Below are positions 41,894 through 50,172 of a DNA stretch of 64,000 nt, one piece after another (the first letter of the stretch is position 1; every line of letters starts with the position of its first letter). The DNA comes from Paratissierella segnis. GTDB lineage: Bacteria > Bacillota > Clostridia > Tissierellales > Tissierellaceae. The notes under the pieces are model-generated. The model ran no database searches. It saw only the letters and a list, made by a program, of their open reading frames with translations, and was not told the origin of the DNA. Location of the stretch: contig NZ_JACRTG010000016.1 of the NCBI RefSeq assembly GCF_014385195.1, forward strand, positions 248,001-312,000. The letters run 5' to 3'. Made by a program: the position numbers and the translations under genes.

Positions 41894-42292
41894 GTGGAAA
41901 AAACTTTTATTATGATTAAGCCTGATGGTGTTGAAAGAGGATTAATAGGTGAAATCATTGGCAGAATTGAAAAAAAGGGATATAAAATAACTAAGGCAAA
42001 GCTAATCACTCCAGATATAGATACCGTAGAAAATCATTACGTAGAACACAAGGATAAGCCGTTTTTTAGAAAACTGGTAGATTTTATAACAAGCGGAAAG
42101 GTAATGGCTATGGAGGTTGAGGGAGAGAATGTTATACAGGTGATGAGACTTATGGTGGGTGACAAAGACCCCAAGGTAGCTTTACCGGGAACCATAAGAG
42201 GAGATTTTACTAATACAACAACAAAGAATATTGTCCATGCGTCGGATTCAGAGGAATCAGCTCAAAGGGAATTAGAAATATGGTTTAATTAA
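41894..42292 (+). CDS. ndk: Nucleoside diphosphate kinase
   Basis: 132 residues, close to the short clostridial form. It transfers the gamma phosphate between nucleoside triphosphates and diphosphates via the catalytic His in NIVHASDS. Conserved blocks: TFIMIKPDGVERGLIG, HYVEHKDKPFF, LPGTIRGDF. The start is a GTG with AGGAGG eight bases upstream. Gene alone on its transcript as far as can be seen. Confidence 0.95.
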   Translation: MEKTFIMIKPDGVERGLIGEIIGRIEKKGYKITKAKLITPDIDTVENHYVEHKDKPFFRKLVDFITSGKVMAMEVEGENVIQVMRLMVGDKDPKVALPGTIRGDFTNTTTKNIVHASDSEESAQRELEIWFN

Positions 42293-42355
42293 TAGTGCCT
42301 TTTTACATTCGAAATGTGTTAAAATGGAATAAGATAATTTGAGAGGATGTTTTAT

Positions 42356-43039
42356 TTGAAAAAGGCATTTGGAATAAAAATTTTTTCAACATTGTTAATT
42401 ATAGTGGGGGTAATTTTAATATTATCTCCTGTTATAAATAAAATGCTTATAAAAAATCTAGTTGAGAAAACCCAAGGAATGGTTGGAGAAATATCACCCG
42501 AGGAGATAGAAGAAAACTCCAAAGAGGTCGCAATATATGATTTTTCTGCAATAAATGATGTAGGTATAACTTCGACTATTACAGAAAATATAAATTTCAG
42601 CAATAAGGATATAATAGGTTTATTAACAATTGAAGATTTGAATATTAGCCTGCCAATACTAAAAGGCATGACAAATTCAAATCTATTGACAGGCGCTGTT
42701 ACCATGGTTCCTGATATTGTTATGGGAAAAGGGAATTATTCTTTAGCCGGTCATTATATGAAGGATAAAAGCTTGTTATTTGGAAGTTTAATGGATATAC
42801 AAATTGGCAGTATAGTCAAAATTACTGACAAAAAAAGCATTTATGAATATGAGATATATGATACAAGAATTGTTCCTGATACAGCATTTTATATGCTTGA
42901 AGATAAAATGGCAACAGAAAGAGGAAAACCAATTATCACGTTAATGACTTGTTACTATACCTCGAAAAATGGAAAGAGATTTTTTGCATTAGGAGAATTG
43001 ATAGATGAATATCCTTATGAGACTGGGTTAATAAATTAA
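42356..43039 (+). CDS. Sortase (transpeptidase)
   Basis: 227 residues from the TTG at 42356, chosen because GAGAGG ends nine bases upstream; an ATG three codons earlier touches the ribosome site. One N-terminal membrane anchor (about 7-28) precedes a sortase barrel. The catalytic triad is visible: His in SLAGHYM, Cys in TLMTCYYT and Arg in GKRFFALG. It would attach sorting-signal proteins to the cell wall or assemble pili. No LPxTG-type substrate is encoded in the window, so it is likely a housekeeping or remote-substrate sortase. The subclass is uncertain (class A- or D-like). Confidence 0.85.
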   Translation: MKKAFGIKIFSTLLIIVGVILILSPVINKMLIKNLVEKTQGMVGEISPEEIEENSKEVAIYDFSAINDVGITSTITENINFSNKDIIGLLTIEDLNISLPILKGMTNSNLLTGAVTMVPDIVMGKGNYSLAGHYMKDKSLLFGSLMDIQIGSIVKITDKKSIYEYEIYDTRIVPDTAFYMLEDKMATERGKPIITLMTCYYTSKNGKRFFALGELIDEYPYETGLIN

Positions 43040-43079
43040 ATTAGGGGTAAAATAGATAAAAATAATAAGGGAGGTTATC

Positions 43080-43562
43080 ATGGATAAATTTAGAGATATA
43101 TTTGATAGGACGTTTGAGGGGGCAAAAGACAGGTTTGATGATCTAAAAGATAAAGTTGAAAGTGAAGAGGTTAAAGAAAGCCTTGATAATCTAAAAGAGA
43201 AAGCCGGAGAAGGATTAAAAGATGTAGGGGAAGGATTAAAGGACTTAAAGGACAAAGTTGAAAGCGAAGAGACAAAAGAAAGCTTTGAGAATCTAAGGGA
43301 AAAAACCGGAGAAGGATTAAGAGATATAAAGGAAGGATTAAAGGACTTAAAGGATAAAGTTGAAAGCGAAGAGACAAAAGAAAATCTTGAAAACCTAAAG
43401 GAGAAAGCCGGAGAAGGATTAGAAAATGTAAAGGAAAAACTTGAAGATGTAAAGGATAAAGTTGATTTTGAAGATATTAAAGATAAGATGGAAGTGAAAT
43501 TTGAGGGGTTGAAAGACAAAGTAGCATATAAACCCGCAGATTCCTATAGAAAGAGAATATAA
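43080..43562 (+). CDS. Amphipathic-helix repeat protein (three 34-residue repeats)
   Basis: 160 residues, very rich in Lys, Glu, Asp and Leu with no Cys or Trp. Three near-identical 34-residue units run from about residue 21 to 122, each starting DLKDKVESEE and containing EKAGEGL or EKTGEGL; a shorter degenerate unit follows. The pattern predicts long amphipathic helices as in LEA-like or apolipoprotein-like proteins and some membrane-surface coiled coils. There is no signal peptide. A strong GGGAGG ribosome site precedes the ATG. The long frame on the opposite strand is an artefact of the biased composition. Function unknown; stress protection or membrane coating is a guess. Confidence 0.8.
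   Translation: MDKFRDIFDRTFEGAKDRFDDLKDKVESEEVKESLDNLKEKAGEGLKDVGEGLKDLKDKVESEETKESFENLREKTGEGLRDIKEGLKDLKDKVESEETKENLENLKEKAGEGLENVKEKLEDVKDKVDFEDIKDKMEVKFEGLKDKVAYKPADSYRKRI
43143..43446 (+). repeat. Three tandem 102-bp coding repeats
   Basis: DNA-level repeats encode the 34-residue units; recurrent cores are AAAGTTGAAAG and AAAGCCGGAGAAGGATTA. Their similarity suggests recent expansion or slippage. Confidence 0.8.
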
Positions 43563-43570
43563 TCTTTAAA

Positions 43571-43603
43571 ATAAAAATACGAGGAAAAATCCTCGTATTT
43601 TTT
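43571..43603. terminator. Bidirectional terminator between the repeat-protein and FMN-binding genes
   Basis: AAAATACGAGG pairs with CCTCGTATTTT (loop AAAAAT); T-runs lie on both strands. It separates convergent genes. Confidence 0.92.
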
Positions 43604-43610
43604 GTATAAA

Positions 43611-43952
43611 TTATTTTGCGCTTTCCAAAGCATTATTAACAGCGTCTTTAATTGCAGTACTAGTTATAGTAGCTCCTGAAACTGCATCTACGTCAGTTGA
43701 GTTTTTTTCAACTATTGCCGCTGGAATTTGTTCAATAGCAGGATCTGAAATCTCCGGAGTTTCGTCATGTTCTGTAACTTTAACATCTGCTATTTTTCCA
43801 TCCTTTACTTCAACGGAAACCTTTAGTGGTTGCATACCGGTAGCTTCACCTTCGTATGTACCGTCGTTGTACTTGGCACCACCACCACATGCTACCAATG
43901 TTGAAGCAACCATTACCATAACTATAGTCAAAGTGATCATTTTCTTCTTCAT
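43611..43952 (-). CDS. FMN-binding lipoprotein (covalent flavin carrier)
   Basis: 113 residues. Lipobox LVAC at residue 22, then GGGAKYNDGTYEGEATG and an FMN-binding domain ending in VDAVSGATITS, the canonical flavinylation motif in which the Thr accepts FMN from ApbE. It is therefore expected to be an extracytoplasmic, membrane-anchored flavoprotein taking part in electron transfer across or outside the membrane. ApbE is encoded at 36398-37483. A GGGGGG ribosome site precedes the ATG and a 170-base leader separates it from the arginase gene. Confidence 0.92.
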   Translation of the reverse strand: MKKKMITLTIVMVMVASTLVACGGGAKYNDGTYEGEATGMQPLKVSVEVKDGKIADVKVTEHDETPEISDPAIEQIPAAIVEKNSTDVDAVSGATITSTAIKDAVNNALESAK

Positions 43953-44122
43953 TTACATTTCCCCCCTTTTTATTAATTCAAATTGTGACCCATAGATGTG
44001 TAAAATTCATAAGAAGTAATCCTGTAAATGGGTCTCATAATAGCTCCATGTAAAAATACTTATATAGGAACTTTATATATTATATAACTTTGACAATAAA
44101 AAATCAAGTTTATCTAAAAAAA

Positions 44123-45019
44123 CTACAACAATTCCCCTATAAATCTAAGAATATCCATACACAAAATCTCGGTTTTATTATCTTGGTCCAAAGCCGGATT
44201 CAATTCTACAAAATCCATTGAAGTAATTAGCTTACTTCCCATGAATTCATCTAAAACGTACCTACCTTCATCAAAGCTAAGCCCATCTTTGACTGGTGTA
44301 CCTGTACCTGGGACTAGGCTTTCATCAAATACGTCTATATCAAAACTTAGATGAACGGAATCAACATTGGAAGTTTTTAATTTAGATAAAATTTCTTTAA
44401 CAGCACCATCTAAGCTATTAGAGTTGATATAATCAATTGTATATAAATTAATATTTAGTTTTTCAATCAATCTGATTTCTCCGGGGTCCAGATCCCTAGC
44501 ACCTAAAATATATACATTTTCCGGTTTTATTTTTCTGCCTTCATAATATAGATTTGTAATTGAAGAATGACCAACGCCTAATGATGCTGCAAGTGGCATT
44601 CCATGGATATTGCCGGATGGTGATGTTTCCAAATCATTTATGTCTCCATGAGCATCGACCCATATTACAGCCATTTCATCAAAATACTTACTTGCACCTG
44701 CAATACTTCCTATTCCTAATGAATGATCTCCTCCAACAACGAATGGAAAGCAGTTTGCGGACAATGAGCAATAAACCATATGAGCTAAGTTTTTGTTTAT
44801 TTCCACCAATGGGTTTAAGTATTTCATCTTTTTATGCCATTTATATTTTAAGTCTGGCAATATATTAGGCACGAAAATATTACCCATATCATAAACAGTA
44901 TTTCTATTATTTTCTAGGGCTTCTTTGATGCCTAATTCTCTAAGCCTCCCCGGGCCTTCTTGTGAACCATCCTTATCACAACCATATTGTACAGGAACAC
45001 CTATTAGATTTATATCCAA
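44123..45019 (-). CDS. rocF: Arginase family protein (arginase)
   Basis: 298 residues. The Mn2+-binding motifs of ureohydrolases are complete: GGDHSLGIG, WVDAHGDIND, SFDIDVFDESLVPGTGTP, with GNIHGMPLA between them (substrate contact) and DFVELNP near the end. The sequence resembles Bacillus RocF, which hydrolyses arginine to ornithine and urea; agmatinase is less likely because of the early EGPGRLR and NIHGMPL blocks. Start: GGAGGG lies six bases before a TTG at 45019, giving a protein beginning DINLIGVP; an upstream TTG at 45040 lies before that site. Confidence 0.9.
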   Translation of the reverse strand: MDINLIGVPVQYGCDKDGSQEGPGRLRELGIKEALENNRNTVYDMGNIFVPNILPDLKYKWHKKMKYLNPLVEINKNLAHMVYCSLSANCFPFVVGGDHSLGIGSIAGASKYFDEMAVIWVDAHGDINDLETSPSGNIHGMPLAASLGVGHSSITNLYYEGRKIKPENVYILGARDLDPGEIRLIEKLNINLYTIDYINSNSLDGAVKEILSKLKTSNVDSVHLSFDIDVFDESLVPGTGTPVKDGLSFDEGRYVLDEFMGSKLITSMDFVELNPALDQDNKTEILCMDILRFIGELL

Positions 45020-45168
45020 ATTATTCCCTCCGTTTATCAATTTGTCAAAACTTATTGAATTAAGTTATATAAATATTATATCATTTTAAATATACTTTTG
45101 TCATTACTTAGTATTTTAATACCCAATTTATGTTACAATATATACAAAAATAATTTTAGAGGTGAACT

Positions 45169-45771
45169 ATGGCAAGATTTTATTATGCTGTTAAAGCTGG
45201 TAGAAATCCTGGTATATACAATTCTTGGGATGAGTGCGAGAAGGAAGTAAGAGAGTTTAAAGGAGCTATATATAAAAAATTTAGATCCATTGAAGAAGCT
45301 CAAGACTTTATAAAGGAAGGAGACGTTTCTTTACGACCAAATGCTGAGTTAAAGGAAAATGAGATGATTGCGTATGTAGATGGCTCATTCTCTTTAGATA
45401 CAAAAACCTATAGTTATGGAGTCGTTATATTGACATTAAAGGGTAAACAAACTTTTAGTCATCGTGAAAAGGATATTGAAATGGCACAAATGAGAAATGT
45501 GGCAGGAGAAATTAAGGGCGCAATGTTTGCTATGGATTATGCAATAAAAGAAGGCAAGAAAATTTTATATCTTTATTATGATTATAGAGGTATAGAAGAC
45601 TGGGCAAAAGGCAATTGGAAAGCAAATAAGAAAGGCACGCAAGAGTATAAAAAATACTACGAATCAATAAAGGATAAGCTTTATGTTGTATTTATTAAGG
45701 TAACGGCTCATTCGGGAGTAAAATATAATGAAGAGGCAGATAAATTGGCTAAAGAAGCAATATTTAAATAA
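45169..45771 (+). CDS. Ribonuclease HI with N-terminal viroplasmin/hybrid-binding domain
   Basis: 200 residues. Residues 1-48 are a viroplasmin (hybrid-binding) domain (FYYAVKAGRNPGIYNSWDEC, FKGAIYKKFRSIEEAQ). Residues about 65-200 are RNase H with the catalytic acidic residues in AYVDGSF, AGEIKGA, YYDYRGIEDWA and NEEADKLAKEA. It degrades RNA in RNA/DNA hybrids. This domain order is common in clostridial RNase H1. The ribosome site is AGAGGTG. Confidence 0.93.
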   Translation: MARFYYAVKAGRNPGIYNSWDECEKEVREFKGAIYKKFRSIEEAQDFIKEGDVSLRPNAELKENEMIAYVDGSFSLDTKTYSYGVVILTLKGKQTFSHREKDIEMAQMRNVAGEIKGAMFAMDYAIKEGKKILYLYYDYRGIEDWAKGNWKANKKGTQEYKKYYESIKDKLYVVFIKVTAHSGVKYNEEADKLAKEAIFK

Positions 45772-45890
45772 TATTTATGATATTAAGTTAAAATTTTTTC
45801 ATTTGACACTTTTTGACAGACATCGTCATTTGATTTAATTATAATTAAATCTGGTCTTTGAATAAAAATGAATGGAGAAAAGGAATAAAA

Positions 45891-47591
45891 ATGCAAAATG
45901 ATAGTATAATTAATACCAGATTTAATTTATACAATAAGCAGTTATACCTCTATGTGTTATATTTCATAATTTTTAGTATTTTTATAGTGTTAAAGAAATA
46001 CTCTATAATTCGAATTTTTATTGAGATACTATGCATTATTTTTGCTTTCATTATATCATCCATGGCTATAAATACTTATGGAATAAACAGGGATAACCAA
46101 CTTATGATATTAGGAATATCATTGGGCTTTGTGGGATTATTTGATATTCTGTATATTTCAACTTGTGAAGGAATAGAACTATTTGATTATAAAGCTATAA
46201 ATATATCAACAAGGTTTTGGATAATGGCAAGATGTATGCAAAACCTTTCATTCGTAATTTCTTTCTTACCGATTAAAAAGAAAATGAAATTAAGGAATAT
46301 TATATTATTTTTCAGCTCAATTTCAATTGTCATGTTGGGGTTCGGCTTTTATTTTAATGATTTTTCCGCTCTATTGATAAGGGAGCAATATATTAAGAAC
46401 TTTAAAATATATAATATAATCGTTATTTGTGCTATAATTTTTCTTAATTTTTATTATGCACTTAAATTAAGAAAAAATCATGTTAACAATCTATTAAGAT
46501 TAGGACAAACATCATTTCTTTTTTCGCAATTGTTTTTTATAAATTTTATTTTGAAAGATAATATATTTAATCTAATTGGATATATATTAAAATTTGTTTC
46601 TTATCACTTTATATTATTAGCGTTGGTAAAGATTAATATAAAAGAACCATATAATAATTTAGTAGATGTTAATAATATGTTAATAGACAGAAATAGAGAA
46701 TTAGAAACTATTATAGAAAAGCTAAAATCTGAAAATGAATTGATGATAAAAAGGAAAAATGGAAATCAAGGGGCTATCGTTGAAAAAATAAAGGAATACG
46801 ATGAACTCAAGGATATATTTTTAAGCACTGTAGCCCATGAATTCAGAACGCCTTTGACTGTTATTTTAGGGATCCTTCAACTGATAGATAATTTAAAATA
46901 TGAAGGAAATTGCCTTAATTGCTCAACAATTAAAGAATATAATAGTATATTGAAACAAAATTGCTACAGACTTATAAGACTTACAAACAATTTAGTAGAT
47001 GTTAATAAAATAGACACTGGATTTTTTGATATCGAATTGAAAAATCAGGATATTATAAGCATAATTGAAAATATAACGCTGACAGTAGCAGATTTTATAA
47101 AAAATAAGGGCATTACCTTAATATTTGATACTGAGGTTGAAGAGAAGATAATGGCTTGTGATTCATATCTAATGGAAAGAGTAATGCTAAATCTATTGTC
47201 TAACTCCGTTAAATTTATTGAAAATGGAAATAAAATTGAGGTTATAATAAAGGACAATAAGGACATGATTATGATTTCTGTAAAGGATGACGGAATAGGT
47301 ATACCTAAAGAAATGGCAGATATAATATTTGATAGATTTAGGCAGGTGGATACTCTGTTTAACAGAAGAAGCGAAGGCAGCGGAATTGGACTTGCTCTGG
47401 TTAAAATGATTGTTGAGGAGCATAATGGTAGAATTTATTTGAACACAAATGTGGAAAGTGGCACTGAATTTATTATAGAACTGCCGATATCTTTTGTTGG
47501 TGAATGTATGGATGATAATTTGTATATTCCTAAAAAGACGAATGCCGAAAGAATTGCCATTGAGTTCGCAGACATATATGGTTTGGATTAG
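45891..47591 (+). CDS. Membrane sensor histidine kinase (MASE3-like N-terminal region)
   Basis: 566 residues. Residues 1-about 260 contain eight hydrophobic segments resembling a MASE3-type membrane sensor. A coiled coil (about 265-300) leads to HisKA with the phospho-accepting His in VAHEFRTPLTVILG and an HATPase with N box NLLSNSVKF, G1 DDGIGIP and G2 GSGIGLALVK. No response regulator is adjacent, so it is an orphan kinase. Start: AAAGGA lies eight bases before the ATG at 45891; an upstream TTG is less likely. The signal is unknown. Confidence 0.88.
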   Translation: MQNDSIINTRFNLYNKQLYLYVLYFIIFSIFIVLKKYSIIRIFIEILCIIFAFIISSMAINTYGINRDNQLMILGISLGFVGLFDILYISTCEGIELFDYKAINISTRFWIMARCMQNLSFVISFLPIKKKMKLRNIILFFSSISIVMLGFGFYFNDFSALLIREQYIKNFKIYNIIVICAIIFLNFYYALKLRKNHVNNLLRLGQTSFLFSQLFFINFILKDNIFNLIGYILKFVSYHFILLALVKINIKEPYNNLVDVNNMLIDRNRELETIIEKLKSENELMIKRKNGNQGAIVEKIKEYDELKDIFLSTVAHEFRTPLTVILGILQLIDNLKYEGNCLNCSTIKEYNSILKQNCYRLIRLTNNLVDVNKIDTGFFDIELKNQDIISIIENITLTVADFIKNKGITLIFDTEVEEKIMACDSYLMERVMLNLLSNSVKFIENGNKIEVIIKDNKDMIMISVKDDGIGIPKEMADIIFDRFRQVDTLFNRRSEGSGIGLALVKMIVEEHNGRIYLNTNVESGTEFIIELPISFVGECMDDNLYIPKKTNAERIAIEFADIYGLD

Positions 47592-47608
47592 TCGAAAAGT
47601 CAGTCCAT

Positions 47609-48037
47609 TTACGGAGCTAACTTTTCAAATTTCACATTGCTTTTGTTTAATAACTCCACAGCATAATCATCTATCCTATAATCATGTTTATAATAAATTT
47701 GTTTAATCCCGGCTTGAATCAAAGCCTTTGTACAATTTAAACAAGGGAAATGGGTGACATAGGCAGTGCAGTTTTTTACAGATATACCTTCTTTAGCACA
47801 ATATAAAAGTGCGTTCATCTCAGCATGTATAGTAGCTATACAATGTCCATCACGCATAGTATGACCAATGTCATCACAATGTGCGCTTCCGGATACTGAG
47901 CCATTGTATCCGGTTGAGACTATTCTATTATCAGAATTAACCAGGATACATCCAACAAAGGCTCTATCGCAGGTTGATCTGCTAGCTACCAGTTCAGTAA
48001 TCTCCATAAAATAATCTTTCCAATTTTTTCTTGACAT
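47609..48037 (-). CDS. comEB: dCMP deaminase / ComEB-type cytidine deaminase family protein
   Basis: 142 residues. The zinc-binding deaminase motifs are HAEMNALLYCAKEG (His and proton-shuttling Glu) and PCLNCTKAL (two Cys), with an N-terminal MSRKNWKDYFMEIT typical of dCMP deaminase and ComEB. It converts dCMP to dUMP for thymidylate synthesis. GGGAGG lies six bases before the ATG at 48037, so a frame extending to 48070 into the repeat is rejected. It is convergent with the histidine kinase, 17 bases apart. Confidence 0.92.
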   Translation of the reverse strand: MSRKNWKDYFMEITELVASRSTCDRAFVGCILVNSDNRIVSTGYNGSVSGSAHCDDIGHTMRDGHCIATIHAEMNALLYCAKEGISVKNCTAYVTHFPCLNCTKALIQAGIKQIYYKHDYRIDDYAVELLNKSNVKFEKLAP

Positions 48038-48055
48038 ACAATACCTCCCATATTT

Positions 48056-48290
48056 CAATTCACAATGCACAATTCACAATGCACAATTCACAATTCACAA
48101 TGCACAATTCACAATTCACAATTAAAAAGAGTGAAGAGTTAAGAACTAAGAGCGAAGAGTGAAGCAGTGAATAAGTAACAGTGAACAACAGTTAAAATAT
48201 AGTAAAAATTAAGAGTTAATAATTAAAGACCCAAAATCACTGCTGATGTCATCCTTGAGTGAAACGAAGGATCTTTACATTATCAAGTCC
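48056..48290. repeat. Composite intergenic repeat, copy 3
   Basis: The gap 48038-48460 holds no gene. Seven or more units of CACAATTCA/CACAATGCA are followed by AGTGAAGAGTTAAGAACTAA, AGAGCGAAGAGTGAAG and GATGTCATCCTTGAGTGAAA, then CGAAGGATCTT. The reverse complements of these modules occur at 15720-15930, in a related order. Between 48291 and 48460 I see nothing beyond AT-rich sequence and the mscL ribosome site. Confidence 0.75.
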
Positions 48291-48460
48291 CTTCATTTTG
48301 CAAGACAGACTTATTGTGTAGTCAAAAGTTGATTAGAAGATGATTCAAAGTCTATAAATGTAAAGAAGGGATCACTTATAAAGATTATAACACAGAATCT
48401 TCAAAATGAATTAATAAAATATTATTGGGTATAAATGGCCAAAAGGAGGAGGTTAAAATT

Positions 48461-48856
48461 ATGCTCAAAGAATTTAAAGAGTTTGCTATGAAGGGCAGTG
48501 TGGTAGATTTAGCAGTAGGTGTCGTTATAGGGGGTGCCTTCGGCAAAATAGTAACATCATTGGTAGATGATATTATAATGCCGCTTGTTGGACTATTATT
48601 GGGTGGAGTTGATTATTCCAAATGGACTTTATCATTAGGAGATGCCACCATAAACTACGGTCTATTTATTGGTTCTGTATTGGATTTTTTAATTATATCT
48701 TTTTCTATCTTTTTTATAATTAGGCAGTTAAATAAATTTAAAAAGAAAGAAGTTGTAGAAGAAACAAAACCAACTACAAAAACATGCAATTATTGCAAAA
48801 CAGAAATACCTATAGATGCTGTCAAATGTCCGCATTGTACATCAAGCTTAGAGTAA
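48461..48856 (+). CDS. mscL: Large-conductance mechanosensitive channel MscL with C-terminal zinc ribbon
   Basis: 131 residues. Residues 1-about 95 are Msc[21 protein letters not shown] with the gate helix TM1 and a second helix before [13 protein letters not shown]. The MscL C-terminal helix is followed by an extra zinc ribbon ([18 protein letters not shown], residues about 110-128), a form found in some Firmicutes. The channel opens under membrane tension on hypo-osmotic shock and complements the osmolyte uptake system at 1-2688. A very strong AGGAGGAGG site precedes the ATG at 48461; an earlier frame start at 48425 is rejected. Confidence 0.93.
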   Translation: MLKEFKEFAMKGSVVDLAVGVVIGGAFGKIVTSLVDDIIMPLVGLLLGGVDYSKWTLSLGDATINYGLFIGSVLDFLIISFSIFFIIRQLNKFKKKEVVEETKPTTKTCNYCKTEIPIDAVKCPHCTSSLE

Positions 48857-48932
48857 TAAAAATATAATCATTAAGAATTAGTTTTTCTTTAATGGTTATA
48901 TTAAAATATAATAAACTTTAGAGGTGTTGCAA

Positions 48933-50150
48933 ATGTACGGACTTGTATTAGAAGGCGGCGGAGCAAAAGGCTCATATCATGTTGGTGCTTACAAGGCTAT
49001 CCTTGAGGAAGGGTTAAAAATAGGTGCTATAGCGGGGACTTCTATAGGGGCTCTAAATGGAGCGATGATAGCTCAAGGAGATTTTGAAAAATGTCGTGAA
49101 CTTTGGGAAGATGTCAGCTATTCAATGGTTATAGATGCAAATGATGATGAGCTAATAAGGTTAAAAAACTTAAAGTTGGATAAAGAAGATTTAATTTTAT
49201 TAACTGAAAAATTGAAATCCCTGATATCCGATAGAGGGTTTGATATTACCCCGTTTAAAAACCTTCTCAATGATTATATAGATGAGGAGAAGATTAGAGC
49301 TTCAAATATGGATTTTGGGTTAGTAACCATAAATCTTACCGATTTAAAGCCTATAGAAATTTTTATAGATGACATCCCAAAGGGGGAACTTAAAAACTAT
49401 CTATTGGCATCGGCTTATTTGCCTGCTTTTAAAAAAGAAAGGCTTGGAGGAAAAAGATATTTGGATGGTGGATTTTATGATAATTTACCATTTAAGCTGC
49501 TTGAATCAAAAGGATATAAGGATTTAATCATAGTTAGAACTCATGCAAGGGGTTTTACCAGAAGATTAAGCTCATATGATTTAAATGCAATTATTATTTC
49601 TCCTTCTGATGATATCGGTTCAACTTATGAGTTTGAAAGCGAAAAGGCAAAAAGCAATATAGAATTAGGTTATTTTGACGGACTTAAAGCTATAAGAGGA
49701 TTAAAAGGTTTTAGATATTATATTGATACTGACAAAGACGAGAATTATTTTTTGGGGAAATTATTTGCCATAGACAATGAACAAATAAGAAGAATCCGAA
49801 CCCAAATAAAGACGCCGGATTTGCCGGATAAAAGGGTATTTTTTGAATATATTATACCCAAATTAGCCTCTGCTATGGGTTTGGCTAAAGATTTTAGTTA
49901 TGAAGATTTTATTATCGCTCTTATGGAAAAAAGAGCTGAAGCTTGTCATATTGAAAGATTTAAAATCTACAAATATGATGAGTTATTGGATTTAATTAAA
50001 TGCCATCCTATTGTTAAAGAAGAGGGAAGCGAAGAAAACGAAGGTACTATACTAGAAAATATCATAGAAAAAGTTGATATATCCAGTATGTTTAATAAAA
50101 AGGAATTAATCTTGGAAATTGCAGGTATAATTATGTGCGATGAATACTAA
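48933..50150 (+). CDS. Patatin-like phospholipase
   Basis: 405 residues. The patatin catalytic dyad is visible: nucleophile Ser in GTSIGALNGA and Asp in LDGGFYDNLP, with the oxyanion loop LEGGGAKG at the very N-terminus. These are lipid acyl hydrolases with phospholipase A-type activity. There is no signal peptide, so it is cytosolic or membrane peripheral. The second half (about 210-405) has no motif I recognise. GAGGTG precedes the ATG at 48933. The Nudix gene follows after 22 bases. Confidence 0.9.
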   Translation: MYGLVLEGGGAKGSYHVGAYKAILEEGLKIGAIAGTSIGALNGAMIAQGDFEKCRELWEDVSYSMVIDANDDELIRLKNLKLDKEDLILLTEKLKSLISDRGFDITPFKNLLNDYIDEEKIRASNMDFGLVTINLTDLKPIEIFIDDIPKGELKNYLLASAYLPAFKKERLGGKRYLDGGFYDNLPFKLLESKGYKDLIIVRTHARGFTRRLSSYDLNAIIISPSDDIGSTYEFESEKAKSNIELGYFDGLKAIRGLKGFRYYIDTDKDENYFLGKLFAIDNEQIRRIRTQIKTPDLPDKRVFFEYIIPKLASAMGLAKDFSYEDFIIALMEKRAEACHIERFKIYKYDELLDLIKCHPIVKEEGSEENEGTILENIIEKVDISSMFNKKELILEIAGIIMCDEY

Positions 50151-50172
50151 TATTTGGTAGGGGGGAAAATAA

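Noticed and set aside
43028..43519. 163-codon minus-strand frame opposite the 34-residue-repeat gene
   Set aside because: Its Ser/Phe/Leu repeats are the antisense of the Lys/Glu-rich repeat codons; no ribosome site.
43987..44034. GACCCAT...ATGGGTC inverted repeat in the leader of the FMN-binding lipoprotein gene
   Set aside because: A 7-bp dyad with a 34-base loop in AT-rich sequence is too weak to call an element.
48059..48123. Regular CACAATTCA units that could be mistaken for a small CRISPR array
   Set aside because: The units are 9-10 bases, directly tandem, with no spacers and no cas genes; they belong to the intergenic repeat family.
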